A DNA stretch of 11,394 bases, taken from assembly GCA_021797385.1 (NCBI GenBank), contig JAJZZW010000052.1:1-11394 (forward strand). Direction: 5' to 3'. Made by a program: the position numbers and the translations under genes. The notes beneath the pieces were generated by a model. The model was not told where the DNA came from, searched no databases, and saw only the letters and a list, made by a program, of their open reading frames with translations. How positions within the stretch are numbered: the first letter of the stretch is position 1; each line of letters opens with the position of its first letter. Shown piece after piece: positions 1-7,320 of this stretch. The stretch is from Thermoplasmata archaeon. Its GTDB lineage: Archaea > Thermoplasmatota > Thermoplasmata > Thermoplasmatales > Thermoplasmataceae.

Positions 1-498
1 CTGTACAGGCCTATTTTTTGTGTTTTCCAGTTTTTCTAATAAAAAACCATTGAGATCCACCAGCCACCTGGTTGCAGTGAATATATTTGTGGCATTCTTT
101 TTAATCCATTTAATTTTCTGGTAAAAAAACTGTACATTTGGCACATTCAGTGTTGTATCCCTGCTTGCATCTGCATCTAAATCAGAAAGAAATTCTGCAC
201 CTAGCAGTGAATTATATGGAATGCCTGTCAAAGCGATTTTCTCAGAATTCATGCAGATAAGTATTGGTGCCATTGTGGACATTCCTACATACGATACTTC
301 CATTTTATCCAGAATATTGAGAATATGAAGATATGTATCGGCAACCACATCAACATTTACGTTGTCTTTTTCAAAGGTGCCTTTAGGATATCTAACATTA
401 CCGGCCCGTAATAGTTCCATATCCTCCAGATCATATACTGCCCATTTGATTGAGGAGGAACCCACATCCACACCAGCTATCAGCTTATTTTTAGACAT
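1..498 (-). CDS. FGGY-family carbohydrate kinase, N-terminal 166 residues (cut by window edge)
   Basis: Reading from ATG at 498 down to base 1 gives 166 codons without a stop, so only the N-terminal domain is present; full FGGY kinases are about 450-520 residues. Residues 8-19 (AGVDVGSSSIKW) are the phosphate-binding loop of the actin-like kinase fold, with D11 as the conserved acid. Residues 127-157, with QKIKWIKKN and then VDLNGFLLEKL, match the FGGY region that follows the sugar-binding segment. The family phosphorylates sugars or polyols such as xylulose, gluconate or glycerol using ATP; the substrate cannot be told from this part. It lies 65 bases downstream of the dehydrogenase on the same strand, so it may be the third gene of the permease-dehydrogenase-kinase unit. 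A TATA-like stretch at 525-533 could also give its own leaderless message. Confidence 0.85.
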   Translation of the reverse strand, partial: MSKNKLIAGVDVGSSSIKWAVYDLEDMELLRAGNVRYPKGTFEKDNVNVDVVADTYLHILNILDKMEVSYVGMSTMAPILICMNSEKIALTGIPYNSLLGAEFLSDLDADASRDTTLNVPNVQFFYQKIKWIKKNATNIFTATRWLVDLNGFLLEKLENTKNRPVQ

Positions 499-563
499 AG
501 TAAATTAAAAGAATAATATGTTGGTAAATATAATAATTGCCTTTTGGATAATTGTATTGTGCT

Positions 564-1586
564 TCAGTCAAATATTATAGCCCCCTTCAAACCTTTTAAG
601 TCCTTTGAATACTGGAATGCCTCCTTCAATGAACTGAGGGGAAAGGCTCTTGAGACAATACTTTCCAGGTCCAGAATCTTCCTGTTTACAATGTTAGCGG
701 CCTCTGCATAATGTTCCAGTGTTGTACCGGTGGAACCTGTAAAGGTAATCTGGTTATAATGTAGTTGATTCATGGATGTTGTTATGGTTGAATCCTCCAG
801 GGAACCTCCGAATACCACCAGAGTGGTGCCGGCATCCAGATATCCAAGAGCCTGGTCCAGTGCTTTTTTGTTTCCTATAGTTATATCCACCAAATCGATA
901 TCACCTTTTATATTCTGCAACTCATCCTGATTTTCAAGGACATTGATTGCTTTACTTGCACCGAATTTTATTGCCATATCAAGCCTTTCCCTCATCATGC
1001 CTGTAACGAACACCTCTGGAACATTATAATAATGCTTCAAAAGCTGGAGATGTATCATGGCATTGGGGCCATCACCTATAATTACAGCTCTCTTAATTTT
1101 CTCGGGTCTCGCAAGGGATAGGGCGTTCAGTGAAACTGCCACAGGCTCGACGAATGATCCCTCAACAAATGAAACATCATCAGACAATTTGATTACCATA
1201 TTGTTTTTAATATAATCTGCGGGTATGCGCATGTATTCACTGTAGCCACCGTCCACATTAACACCCAGGCTTGTGAGATTTCTGCACATATTGTGAAGGC
1301 CACGGAGACAGCGATCGCAAACCATGCAAGGATTATCAGCGGCAACATTTACCCTTTCTCCGGCAATAAATTTATCATTCAGACTCTTCGCCACAATGCC
1401 AGATACTTCATGTCCCAGAACACGGGGAGTTATTATGGAATGTGAACCGGAATAATAGGCTTTAACATCTGTCGGGCATACTCCTACGGCTTTAACTTGC
1501 AGCAATATCTCACCATCAGCAATTTCAGGCATTTTAGAATCAATGATCTTCACGTCTTCTTTACCAAAATAAATAGCAGATTTCAT
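564..1586 (-). CDS. Zinc-dependent medium-chain alcohol/polyol dehydrogenase
   Basis: The 340-residue protein is full length for the MDR superfamily (sorbitol/threonine dehydrogenase-like group), which oxidises a secondary alcohol with NAD(P). The GroES-like domain carries likely catalytic zinc ligands C37 and the GHE motif (H59, E60), with E147-P148 as another conserved site. Structural zinc ligands are C87, C90, C93 and C101. The Rossmann domain starts near residue 166. Its dinucleotide loop reads GDGPNA (171-176), where the usual third glycine is an alanine, and the residue closing beta-2 is T195 rather than an acid, so NAD versus NADP preference is open. It lies 37 bases downstream of the permease and 65 bases before the kinase, suggesting it oxidises an imported polyol or sugar. 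No ribosome binding site precedes the ATG; an AT-rich box at 1603-1615 may drive a leaderless message. Confidence 0.9.
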   Translation of the reverse strand: MKSAIYFGKEDVKIIDSKMPEIADGEILLQVKAVGVCPTDVKAYYSGSHSIITPRVLGHEVSGIVAKSLNDKFIAGERVNVAADNPCMVCDRCLRGLHNMCRNLTSLGVNVDGGYSEYMRIPADYIKNNMVIKLSDDVSFVEGSFVEPVAVSLNALSLARPEKIKRAVIIGDGPNAMIHLQLLKHYYNVPEVFVTGMMRERLDMAIKFGASKAINVLENQDELQNIKGDIDLVDITIGNKKALDQALGYLDAGTTLVVFGGSLEDSTITTSMNQLHYNQITFTGSTGTTLEHYAEAANIVNRKILDLESIVSRAFPLSSLKEAFQYSKDLKGLKGAIIFD

Positions 1587-1623
1587 TACATTGTATATAA
1601 AAGATATTAAAAAATATTTGTTT

Positions 1624-3081
1624 TTATTTTTCCAGTTTTGTTATATCCACAGATTTTGTGACATACGAATCACCCAGTGTGTCGTTCTTGTACTTTATTG
1701 CCACATAAATTATAGCTGCAATAGCCAGGATGAATACAAATATCAATCCGCCGAAATATGGCTCTGTCAGGTTACTGTATCCCTCATAAAACGAATATAC
1801 GAAGAGGATTATTGCACCTGCCGGGGCGATAATTGAAATGAGCAGATTTCTGGGTTTCAGAAGACTTACCTTTTTCCTGAAGAGATATACACCTAGACTT
1901 AAATCCGGAATTATATGATGTATAAACCAGAAAGCAACGGCCATGCTTCCGGCCAGGAACAGAGCATCAAAGACACCCTGGCTGAGGCCGTAGAAATGTA
2001 TCATTACAATTTCATCTATTACTGTTGCTGCAAGCCCTATTACCAGGTTTACCAGTGCTGCGTTTACAGGAGTTCCTCTCTTTGAAATTTTTGACAGGCT
2101 TTTGCCACCCAGGAAGTTATCCCTTGACATGGAATATAAGAGCCTGGCAGTTGTCATTCCCGGAACAAAACCCCCGAATCCCTGACCAAGTAACGCTACA
2201 AGAACAAATAGTATTGCAGCGGGAATACCCAGGTAAGGAATAAAGGCAGCAAGGCCAGGACTCAGGTCATTCTGTAGTGCAGAGGCATGGGGAAGCCCGA
2301 CTGCAACAACTTCTGCATATATGGCCATGACACCGACTACTGTGGGAATTATAACTCCTATTACAATAGCCTTCCACACATCCTTAAATGAAGCTTTCCC
2401 TTCTTCAGAGAAAAACAGGGGAACTCCATATCCGGTATAGAAAAGGAATCCGGCGAGTATTACCCCGAGGAAAAGCCCGCTTAAGCCACTGGGCGCACTT
2501 GCGGGATTGAATGCCTGAACCGAATTATAAGGTGATCGTATGATAACTACTGCCGAATATATTACAAGAACTATAACCTGGAGTATTCCGGAAATGATAA
2601 CTATTTTTGCGGATATTGAGAGGTCAAGGGCAGTGATTAAAAACATTGCAAACATGAATATTACAGATATAACAATGAACAGCCAGGATGGAAGTATATA
2701 ACCAGAAATATATGTCATGGAAGTGTAAATTACGTATGCAAAGGCTGTAGATGTTAATACGTCAAATGAGAAAAAGTAAAAGAGATTTTCCAGAGCCACG
2801 AACTTTCCCACAGATTTTCCGAAAGCCAGTTCAGCAAGTCCATAATATCCTCCACTGAAGGAAGCAATTCTGCTGTATTCCAGAATAGGAACTGTTGCCA
2901 GCAATATTAATACAGCACCTATAATAGGAATCAAAGGTGCAGCAAATCCTCCGTACGTCACAGCAGCTGCGGCATTTGAAACAGCCATTGCCATAGGATA
3001 AATAGCCGCTACAGTCATAAATGCCATAGCCCATAAACCGATCTTGTTTTTGCCAAGCGTATGCTTAACATTGTCATCCAT
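1624..3081 (-). CDS. APC-superfamily permease
   Basis: A 485-residue, highly hydrophobic protein with about 12 predicted membrane segments, the normal size for amino acid-polyamine-organocation transporters. The N-terminal part (residues 14-45, ending in SNAAAAVTYGG) resembles the unwound first helix of APC carriers. The RGTPVNA motif near residue 340 is typical of the family's loop before a late helix. It should be a secondary carrier in the cytoplasmic membrane. The family mostly moves amino acids, but the co-oriented dehydrogenase and sugar kinase downstream suggest another small organic substrate; this is inference. It appears to be first in its transcription unit. The start has no ribosome binding site and a TATA-like box (ATTAAATA on the minus strand, 3102-3109) lies 21-28 bases upstream. 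Confidence 0.88.
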   Translation of the reverse strand: MDDNVKHTLGKNKIGLWAMAFMTVAAIYPMAMAVSNAAAAVTYGGFAAPLIPIIGAVLILLATVPILEYSRIASFSGGYYGLAELAFGKSVGKFVALENLFYFFSFDVLTSTAFAYVIYTSMTYISGYILPSWLFIVISVIFMFAMFLITALDLSISAKIVIISGILQVIVLVIYSAVVIIRSPYNSVQAFNPASAPSGLSGLFLGVILAGFLFYTGYGVPLFFSEEGKASFKDVWKAIVIGVIIPTVVGVMAIYAEVVAVGLPHASALQNDLSPGLAAFIPYLGIPAAILFVLVALLGQGFGGFVPGMTTARLLYSMSRDNFLGGKSLSKISKRGTPVNAALVNLVIGLAATVIDEIVMIHFYGLSQGVFDALFLAGSMAVAFWFIHHIIPDLSLGVYLFRKKVSLLKPRNLLISIIAPAGAIILFVYSFYEGYSNLTEPYFGGLIFVFILAIAAIIYVAIKYKNDTLGDSYVTKSVDITKLEK

Positions 3082-3258
3082 GGCAGTAAAACCATATTTT
3101 GTATTTAATCCTTTCTATACTTTTATGGGAATAATAATGATAATATACTATTATCAATGTATGATAATTTGCCAGAATAAAGCCAAATAATTATCTATAT
3201 ACGGCATCCCGGTCTCAGGCAAGTTTAATATAATTAGTGGAATTATAGCCAGATAATT
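3082..3258. promoter_or_regulatory. Divergent promoter region with repeated TGATAAT half-sites
   Basis: This spacer separates the divergent permease and aldolase genes. TATA-like boxes sit at 3102-3109 (minus strand, permease) and 3224-3232 (TTTAATATA, plus strand, aldolase, 27-35 bases before ATG 3259). Between them TGATAAT occurs at 3138-3144, inverted as ATTATCA at 3150-3156 (a perfect 7+5+7 inverted repeat), and again direct at 3162-3168. AATTATC at 3189-3195 is a further inverted copy and GATAATT at 3252-3258 abuts the aldolase start. The first three copies are spaced by 12 bases. This arrangement looks like binding sites for a dimeric regulator shared by both genes; the regulator is not identified. 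Confidence 0.5.
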
Positions 3259-3993
3259 ATGGTACAATATGGAAGAGAACACAGGATGTTCAGGCTATTC
3301 GGAAGAAAGAGAATATTGATAATGGCAATGGATCATGGCATTCCAATGGGGGAACAAAAAGGCCTCTATGACATAGAGGGCACAATCAAGACAAATTCTC
3401 AATATGTTGACGCAGTGATACTCAATAAAGGAACCATTCAGACCATAGATTCCAGAGTATTGAATCGTACCGAAATTATATACAAGTTGAATGGCATTAC
3501 TTCACTTGCACCGAATCCATATGATCTCATTATGTTCACCTCTGTAGAAGAAGCAATTTCATATGACCCTGTTGCGGTTTCTTATGAATTATATATTGGT
3601 GCAGAACAGGAACAGCGGAGGTTAGAGGAACTTTCCAGAGTTATAAGTCAGGCAAATAAATACGACATTCCAATTATAAGCCATATATACCCGAATGCAG
3701 AGAACAAAAATCCTGAAATAATCTCTCACTGTATAAGATTGGGATTAGAACTGGGTACGGATGTCATCAAAACATTTTATTTCCATGGAATGAAGGACCA
3801 GGTTGAAAGAACTAAAAGGCCGATTGTGATTGCAGGAGGAGAAAGAATGAATAATCCTGATGAAGTCTTCAAATATGTAAAGGATGCCATGGATAGTGGA
3901 GTTAAAGGAATAGCTATGGGCAGGAATTTATGGGGATGGAATGAGAAGACTCCAGAAGTTGTGAAAGAAGTTTCTAAAATAGTTCACAATTAA
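3259..3993 (+). CDS. Class I aldolase, DhnA/DeoC (archaeal FBP aldolase-like) family
   Basis: The 244-residue TIM-barrel protein belongs to the group that includes archaeal class I fructose-bisphosphate aldolase, LsrF and 2-amino-3,7-dideoxyheptulosonate synthase. Visible marks are the strand-1 motif MAMDHG (residues 22-27, D25), the likely Schiff-base lysine K171 in GTDVIKTFY, and the phosphate-binding turns IAGGE (191-195) and MGRN (220-223). It should cleave or join a phosphorylated keto-sugar in the cytosol. It is divergent from the permease-dehydrogenase-kinase set, and could split a phosphorylated product of the kinase. A TATA-like box at 3224-3232 fits a leaderless start at 3259. Many family members begin close to MFRLFGR, so the internal ATG at 3286 is a serious alternative. 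Exact substrate is unknown. Confidence 0.85.
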   Translation: MVQYGREHRMFRLFGRKRILIMAMDHGIPMGEQKGLYDIEGTIKTNSQYVDAVILNKGTIQTIDSRVLNRTEIIYKLNGITSLAPNPYDLIMFTSVEEAISYDPVAVSYELYIGAEQEQRRLEELSRVISQANKYDIPIISHIYPNAENKNPEIISHCIRLGLELGTDVIKTFYFHGMKDQVERTKRPIVIAGGERMNNPDEVFKYVKDAMDSGVKGIAMGRNLWGWNEKTPEVVKEVSKIVHN

Positions 3994-4504
3994 TCATATA
4001 TTTTTAATGATAACTTTAGGATGTACTCTATTCAGCAATTGAGGGTTTTCATTATTTTTCTTCTTATTAAGGTATTGTATACTCTCTTCTACAACCTATC
4101 TTTATTTTAGTATTTTCTGTTTATCTCCCTGCAATGCTCAACCTTTTATTGATATCAATCATCCATCTTGAATATCTATTCTCAATTCATTCCAAGTAAA
4201 GATTTTGCACTACAATAAAGGTGTTATAAATGGAACTATTTACATTAAATCAATGGTTTTTAAATAAATATCCATGAATATTCACTTAAAATATATACAA
4301 CCTTTCTCATGGTCTGAATGATAGCAACTATCAGCTTAATTTCATTACTATTTAATGTGTAATGCAGTTACTAAAACTATATGGAATTGTTCATTCATGA
4401 TTACACAGAATTGGTACAGATATTTTGAAAGGCAAAAATTTTGATTATACAGGAGCCACTTTATACATATTTTGCAGGTAAATCTAATCATTATTCTGAA
4501 CTCA
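3994..4504. other. Gene-free AT-rich intergenic stretch
   Basis: I see no credible coding region or structured RNA in these roughly 510 bases. Small features are T-rich runs soon after the aldolase stop, usable as a U-rich archaeal terminator (around 4050-4062), a 12-base perfect palindrome ATTGATATCAAT at 4148-4159, and a short hairpin TGATAG-CAA-CTATCA at 4319-4333. A possible 15-codon ORF starting near 4230 has no support. Base composition is that of ordinary spacer, so it may hold promoters, an undetected small RNA or a decayed gene. Confidence 0.5.
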
Positions 4505-4888
4505 TCAATCACAATACAAATTCTTTATCTTTTCTAATAATAATGTGTCTCCTGCTAGGATGATACCATTTGTAATTATTTCTTCTATTATTTTTTTCTT
4601 TTCAATACTCAATGCATATATTTCATTCAATGTAAATACTCTGGGTTCTACATCAACTTGTAACCATGATTCCATAAAATCAATAACATTTTTTTCATCC
4701 CTGGTCACTATTATAACATCTGCATCTGAAAAAGGTGAATAATTTCCCTTGGCAAGAGAGCCAATAAGTATGGTTAACAATGCACCTTTCGCTGTGCAAT
4801 TATTTCCATACTTTATGAGGTCACGGATGGTTGATTGGTAATCAAGATCGTATATTTTTGGAGCAGAATTCAAATATCTCTTTTGCAT
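4505..4888 (-). CDS. MNT-type nucleotidyltransferase, partner of the HEPN protein
   Basis: A 127-residue minimal nucleotidyltransferase (MNT, PF01909-like). The active-site signature is plain: GSLAKGNYSPFSDADV at residues 43-58 with the GS turn (43-44), D55 and D57 as metal-binding acids, and D79 or E81 as candidate third acid. In characterised HEPN/MNT pairs the MNT protein is the antitoxin and transfers AMP to the HEPN toxin. The start ATG at 4888 lies inside the HEPN gene, giving a 47-base overlap; it is supported by the strong Shine-Dalgarno AGAGGTG at 4897-4903, eight bases upstream. The pair is thus translationally coupled with HEPN first. Confidence 0.85.
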   Translation of the reverse strand: MQKRYLNSAPKIYDLDYQSTIRDLIKYGNNCTAKGALLTILIGSLAKGNYSPFSDADVIIVTRDEKNVIDFMESWLQVDVEPRVFTLNEIYALSIEKKKIIEEIITNGIILAGDTLLLEKIKNLYCD

Positions 4889-5231
4889 AGTTTATGCACC
4901 TCTTTGCATCCTCAATGGAATAATATTCATAGGGAGAACCTTCGGTATAATAATCAGGATATCTTGTTCCTACATATACTCTGTCCAGTTCCTTTGATCT
5001 CTCAATTATTTCGTTATCTACTTTATATTCACCAAGCTGGGATAACATTCTGGATATGGAATGGCTCCATATTTCTTTGTTCAAGGCATTATAAAGGGCT
5101 TTTACAGCCTTTTCTGCACTCTGTTGGGCAGCGAAGCACGCCCATTCATATTTCGCATTTTTCATGGAATCTTCAGCTTCTTCCAAATCTCTTTCAGATT
5201 GATTCAGCCAGTCCAGAGGTCTCGATGGCAT
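4842..5231 (-). CDS. HEPN-domain protein, putative toxin of a HEPN/MNT pair
   Basis: The 129-residue helical protein has the HEPN layout: an N-terminal LNQSERDLEEAE helix, AAQQSAEKAVKALYNAL (residues 34-50), WSHSI with H57, and the TRYPD motif (89-93) near the third helix. It is PF05168-like. Toxic HEPN RNases normally carry R-x4-6-H; I find no such spacing here, the only histidine being H57, so RNase activity is doubtful and it may instead be one of the TRYPD-type archaeal HEPN proteins of unknown activity. It is followed by and overlaps the MNT gene, the standard pairing. No ribosome binding site precedes the ATG; a TATA-like box at 5252-5264 (minus strand) is 21-33 bases upstream. Confidence 0.82.
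   Translation of the reverse strand: MPSRPLDWLNQSERDLEEAEDSMKNAKYEWACFAAQQSAEKAVKALYNALNKEIWSHSISRMLSQLGEYKVDNEIIERSKELDRVYVGTRYPDYYTEGSPYEYYSIEDAKRCINYAKEIFEFCSKNIRS
4897..4903 (-). promoter_or_regulatory. Shine-Dalgarno site of the MNT gene
   Basis: On the minus strand this reads AGAGGTG, eight bases before ATG 4888 and inside the HEPN coding sequence. It is one of the few clear ribosome binding sites in the window and decides the MNT start. Confidence 0.7.
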
Positions 5232-5299
5232 TTTATATATCCATGATTAATATGTTTATAATAATTTCTATGAATAGCAAAATTAATCAGTAATTTATT

Positions 5300-5941
5300 C
5301 TATTTCTGTTTATATGTCTCCAGCAACTTTTTGCTTCCAGAATATAATAGAAACGGCGCTACTATGTCCAGCAATGGTATAAAATAGAAAATTGCAGCTA
5401 GACGTACTGAACTATTATCATAAATAACACCTATTCTATAAATGCCGATATAAAGATATAAAACCAATAAAAGTACCACTATGGTTAAAACAATATAACT
5501 AATGGATAATAAAATATCTGGCCTTGAATTGAGTTCTAAATCAATATAAAAGATTTCAAAAATATCTATTATCAGTATAATCAAATACAGGTACTTCGAA
5601 AATTTTGCCGGTCCTTCCAGACTTCGATTGAATGGAGAAAGTAATGCAATAGATTTTGAGTATAAATAAAGAGAATATACTGCAATCCCGACAAAACCCA
5701 CATAAAATGCAGCTAATATAAGGATTAAATAGTTGTTTGACAGGATACTGTGGATAATATAATTATCAATAGTTCCCGGGATAATATTTTTAGATACGGC
5801 GACCAATGCTATTGAAACCACAATATACATAACAAAAACAGTGAACGCTATCCCCAGTATCATTTCAATGATAGTCAGGAGAGATGCAAATTTGAGATCT
5901 CTAAAAGACTTTTCAACTGTTTCCTGATATCCACTATCCAT
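5300..5941 (-). CDS. Multi-pass membrane protein, possibly DUF973/DUF996-like
   Basis: A 213-residue protein with about five hydrophobic segments (roughly residues 18-50, 70-95, 112-132, 143-168 and 182-200), short loops and a basic C-terminus. The ending, with YRIGVIYDNSS and then VRLAAIFYFIPLLDIVAPFLLY, recalls the C-terminal part of archaeal DUF973/DUF996 membrane proteins, but I am not certain of the family. No catalytic or binding motif is visible, so function is unknown. A TATA-like ATATTTTTATAT at 5962-5973 (minus strand) lies 21-32 bases before the ATG and no ribosome binding site is present, consistent with an independent leaderless message. The HEPN gene follows 68 bases downstream with its own TATA-like box. 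Confidence 0.75.
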   Translation of the reverse strand: MDSGYQETVEKSFRDLKFASLLTIIEMILGIAFTVFVMYIVVSIALVAVSKNIIPGTIDNYIIHSILSNNYLILILAAFYVGFVGIAVYSLYLYSKSIALLSPFNRSLEGPAKFSKYLYLIILIIDIFEIFYIDLELNSRPDILLSISYIVLTIVVLLLVLYLYIGIYRIGVIYDNSSVRLAAIFYFIPLLDIVAPFLLYSGSKKLLETYKQK

Positions 5942-6100
5942 GTTTATTATATAATATTACCATATAAAAATATAACTTTTCGCCTTCGAATAAAGAATTC
6001 TCATTCTACATCTTATTGTTGTTTATTACTCGGAAATAAACCGATACGATAAATCCAATATATTATGAAAATTGTAATTACTCTAAAATAATTGTGCTGG

Positions 6101-6113
6101 ATAAATAGATATA
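6101..6113 (+). promoter_or_regulatory. TATA-like promoter of the first DsrE-like gene
   Basis: The stretch ATAAATAGATATA lies 22-34 bases upstream of ATG 6135, the distance expected when transcription starts at or next to the start codon. No Shine-Dalgarno sequence precedes the ATG. Confidence 0.45.
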
Positions 6114-6134
6114 GGACAATAGAATGTTATAAAT

Positions 6135-6491
6135 ATGGGAAGCGAAGATTATTTAATTACATTGATTAGTGGAAACGACAGTACAAGAGTGGACGAGGCA
6201 ACAATTGTTGCAACAGGACTGGCAGAAAAAATGGGTGCAAAAAGTGTTACTTTATTATTTATAGGTAGCTCTATAGAAACATTAAACAAATTTGACCCGA
6301 GGTCTCTGATTATAAGCAATAAAATTGAAGAGCTGAAAAAAGCCAAAATAAAAATTATGGCATGCCCCGTTGCAATGGAATACTACCATATAACCGAAAG
6401 TGATTTGCTGTATTATGACTGTGATAAAATACCGGGTGGAAAAGTCATAGCAGATGCAAATAGGGCAGGACATACTATACTAACATTTTAA
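6135..6491 (+). CDS. DsrE/DsrF-like small sulfur-relay protein (paralog 1)
   Basis: The 118-residue protein has the DsrE fold pattern: a first beta strand (YLITLISG), a helix containing TIVATGLAEKMGA, the strand SVTLLFIGSSIETL, a helix EELKKA, and the strand IKIMACPVAM, which places C77 where DsrE-family carriers hold their reactive cysteine. A second cysteine is C96. The ending ADANRAGHTILTF matches the ending of the second DsrE-like protein at 9019, so the two are paralogs. Family members carry persulfide sulfur or serve in sulfur oxidation or reduction. It is convergent with the CARF regulator and close to the YeeE operon. Specific partner and reaction are unknown. Confidence 0.75.
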   Translation: MGSEDYLITLISGNDSTRVDEATIVATGLAEKMGAKSVTLLFIGSSIETLNKFDPRSLIISNKIEELKKAKIKIMACPVAMEYYHITESDLLYYDCDKIPGGKVIADANRAGHTILTF

Positions 6492-6496
6492 GATAC

Positions 6497-6530
6497 TTTT
6501 TAAAAGTTATTAAATAAAATTTTTTAAAAA
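6497..6530. terminator. Likely bidirectional U-rich terminator between convergent genes
   Basis: T5 at 6497-6501 and T6 at 6520-6525, followed by A5, lie between the convergent DsrE-like and CARF regulator genes, so each strand shows a T-run. Archaeal termination needs only such U-rich tracts. Confidence 0.4.
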
Positions 6531-6576
6531 CATTATAGATACAAAAATATTTTAACATTCCGGAGAAACACCCAGT

Positions 6577-7203
6577 CTAACCCAGTAAGAGCCTGCCGAA
6601 CTCATTGAGGGAGTGAACAAAAGGATAATTCCTTGTACCTATTCCATTTCGTGTGACTATTCCAAGCGCAAGGAGATTTTTCAATCTCCTGGAAACGGCC
6701 GAAGTGGTAATATTAAGTGAAACAGATAATTCTTCAATTGTTTTTGCTTTTGCTGAAATTTCTCTCATAATTTGTATGTATCTTTTATTGTATATATCTA
6801 TCTTCTTCAATTTTTTAACATTTATTACAGCAGTTGAATCGCGGTATTTATCATAAACCACCATAAGTATATCCTGGTTATATGCATGAATGGTCAGAGC
6901 AGATACACCGATACCAGAACCGCATGATATATTTACCCATGTGGGATCACTTTTAGTTTTGCATATTTTCTGCAAAACAAGGAATATCTGGAAGAAATTA
7001 CTAACGTCTTTGATTTCTACAAATTCAGGTTTTATATTTTTGAGCCTGAGAAAATCTGTTATCTTCTGTTTTGCGTTTTTATATTCTGTCTTGGCATCAC
7101 ATATTATTATCAATTTAGATATCTTGGGGATGTCTGAAAAAAAGGGTTTTACAATATAATCCCCCTCCTGGTCAAGAATTGCAATGCCGTATTCTTCTGA
7201 CAT
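6577..7203 (-). CDS. CARF-winged-helix transcription regulator (Csa3/DUF6293-like)
   Basis: A 208-residue two-domain protein. Residues 1-130 look like a CARF (CRISPR-associated Rossmann fold) ligand-binding domain: the strand KLIIICDAK (30-38), a helix, the strand FVEIKDV (61-67), and the glycine/serine-rich loop WVNISCGSGIGVSALTIHAY (89-108), which is the usual nucleotide-ligand signature near N91. Residues 140-208 form a winged helix, with TIEELSVSLNITTSAVSRRL as helices 2-3 and LLALGIVTR leading to the wing. CARF regulators such as Csa3 sense cyclic oligoadenylates; DUF6293-type relatives occur outside CRISPR loci with unknown ligands. Here no cas gene or array is seen. It is divergent from the YeeE operon, so control of that operon and of itself is the natural inference. 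Confidence 0.78.
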   Translation of the reverse strand: MSEEYGIAILDQEGDYIVKPFFSDIPKISKLIIICDAKTEYKNAKQKITDFLRLKNIKPEFVEIKDVSNFFQIFLVLQKICKTKSDPTWVNISCGSGIGVSALTIHAYNQDILMVVYDKYRDSTAVINVKKLKKIDIYNKRYIQIMREISAKAKTIEELSVSLNITTSAVSRRLKNLLALGIVTRNGIGTRNYPFVHSLNEFGRLLLG

Positions 7204-7320
7204 TTTTATTTATGTTACACAAATTTATAAATTTTGCGCAATGATACTGTAAATAGTTCTATATTAGTATTATAATAATTATGTTTAAATATAAATCATG
7301 ACTGTTATTTTCAGAGTAAA
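7204..7320. promoter_or_regulatory. Divergent promoter region of the CARF regulator and YeeE operon
   Basis: This 117-base spacer holds both promoters. The 14-base perfect palindrome AAATTTATAAATTT at 7221-7234 lies 18-31 bases before the regulator ATG, so it doubles as a TATA box and possible autoregulatory operator. For YeeE, TTTAAATATAAA at 7284-7295 is 26-37 bases before ATG 7321. Between them ATACT (7244-7248) and AGTAT (7266-7270) form an inverted pair with centres 22 bases apart, about two helical turns, a candidate operator. Neither gene has a clear Shine-Dalgarno site. Confidence 0.5.

Noticed and set aside
4226..4277. Possible 15-codon ORF starting ATGGAACTATTT in the gene-free stretch.
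   Set aside because: Too short, no relatives recognised, no Shine-Dalgarno; cannot be told from chance.
4273..4340. CTGA followed by TGATAG, suggestive of the D'/C' boxes of a C/D-box guide RNA.
   Set aside because: No good box C (RTGATGA) upstream and no closing box D downstream at proper distance; the bases look like AT-rich spacer with a chance hairpin.
4835..5293. 152-codon open frame on the plus strand opposite the HEPN gene.
   Set aside because: The HEPN protein on the minus strand has clear motifs and a coupled partner; the plus-strand frame has none.
6577..7203. CRISPR locus near the CARF regulator.
   Set aside because: No direct repeats with regular spacers and no cas-like proteins anywhere in the window.
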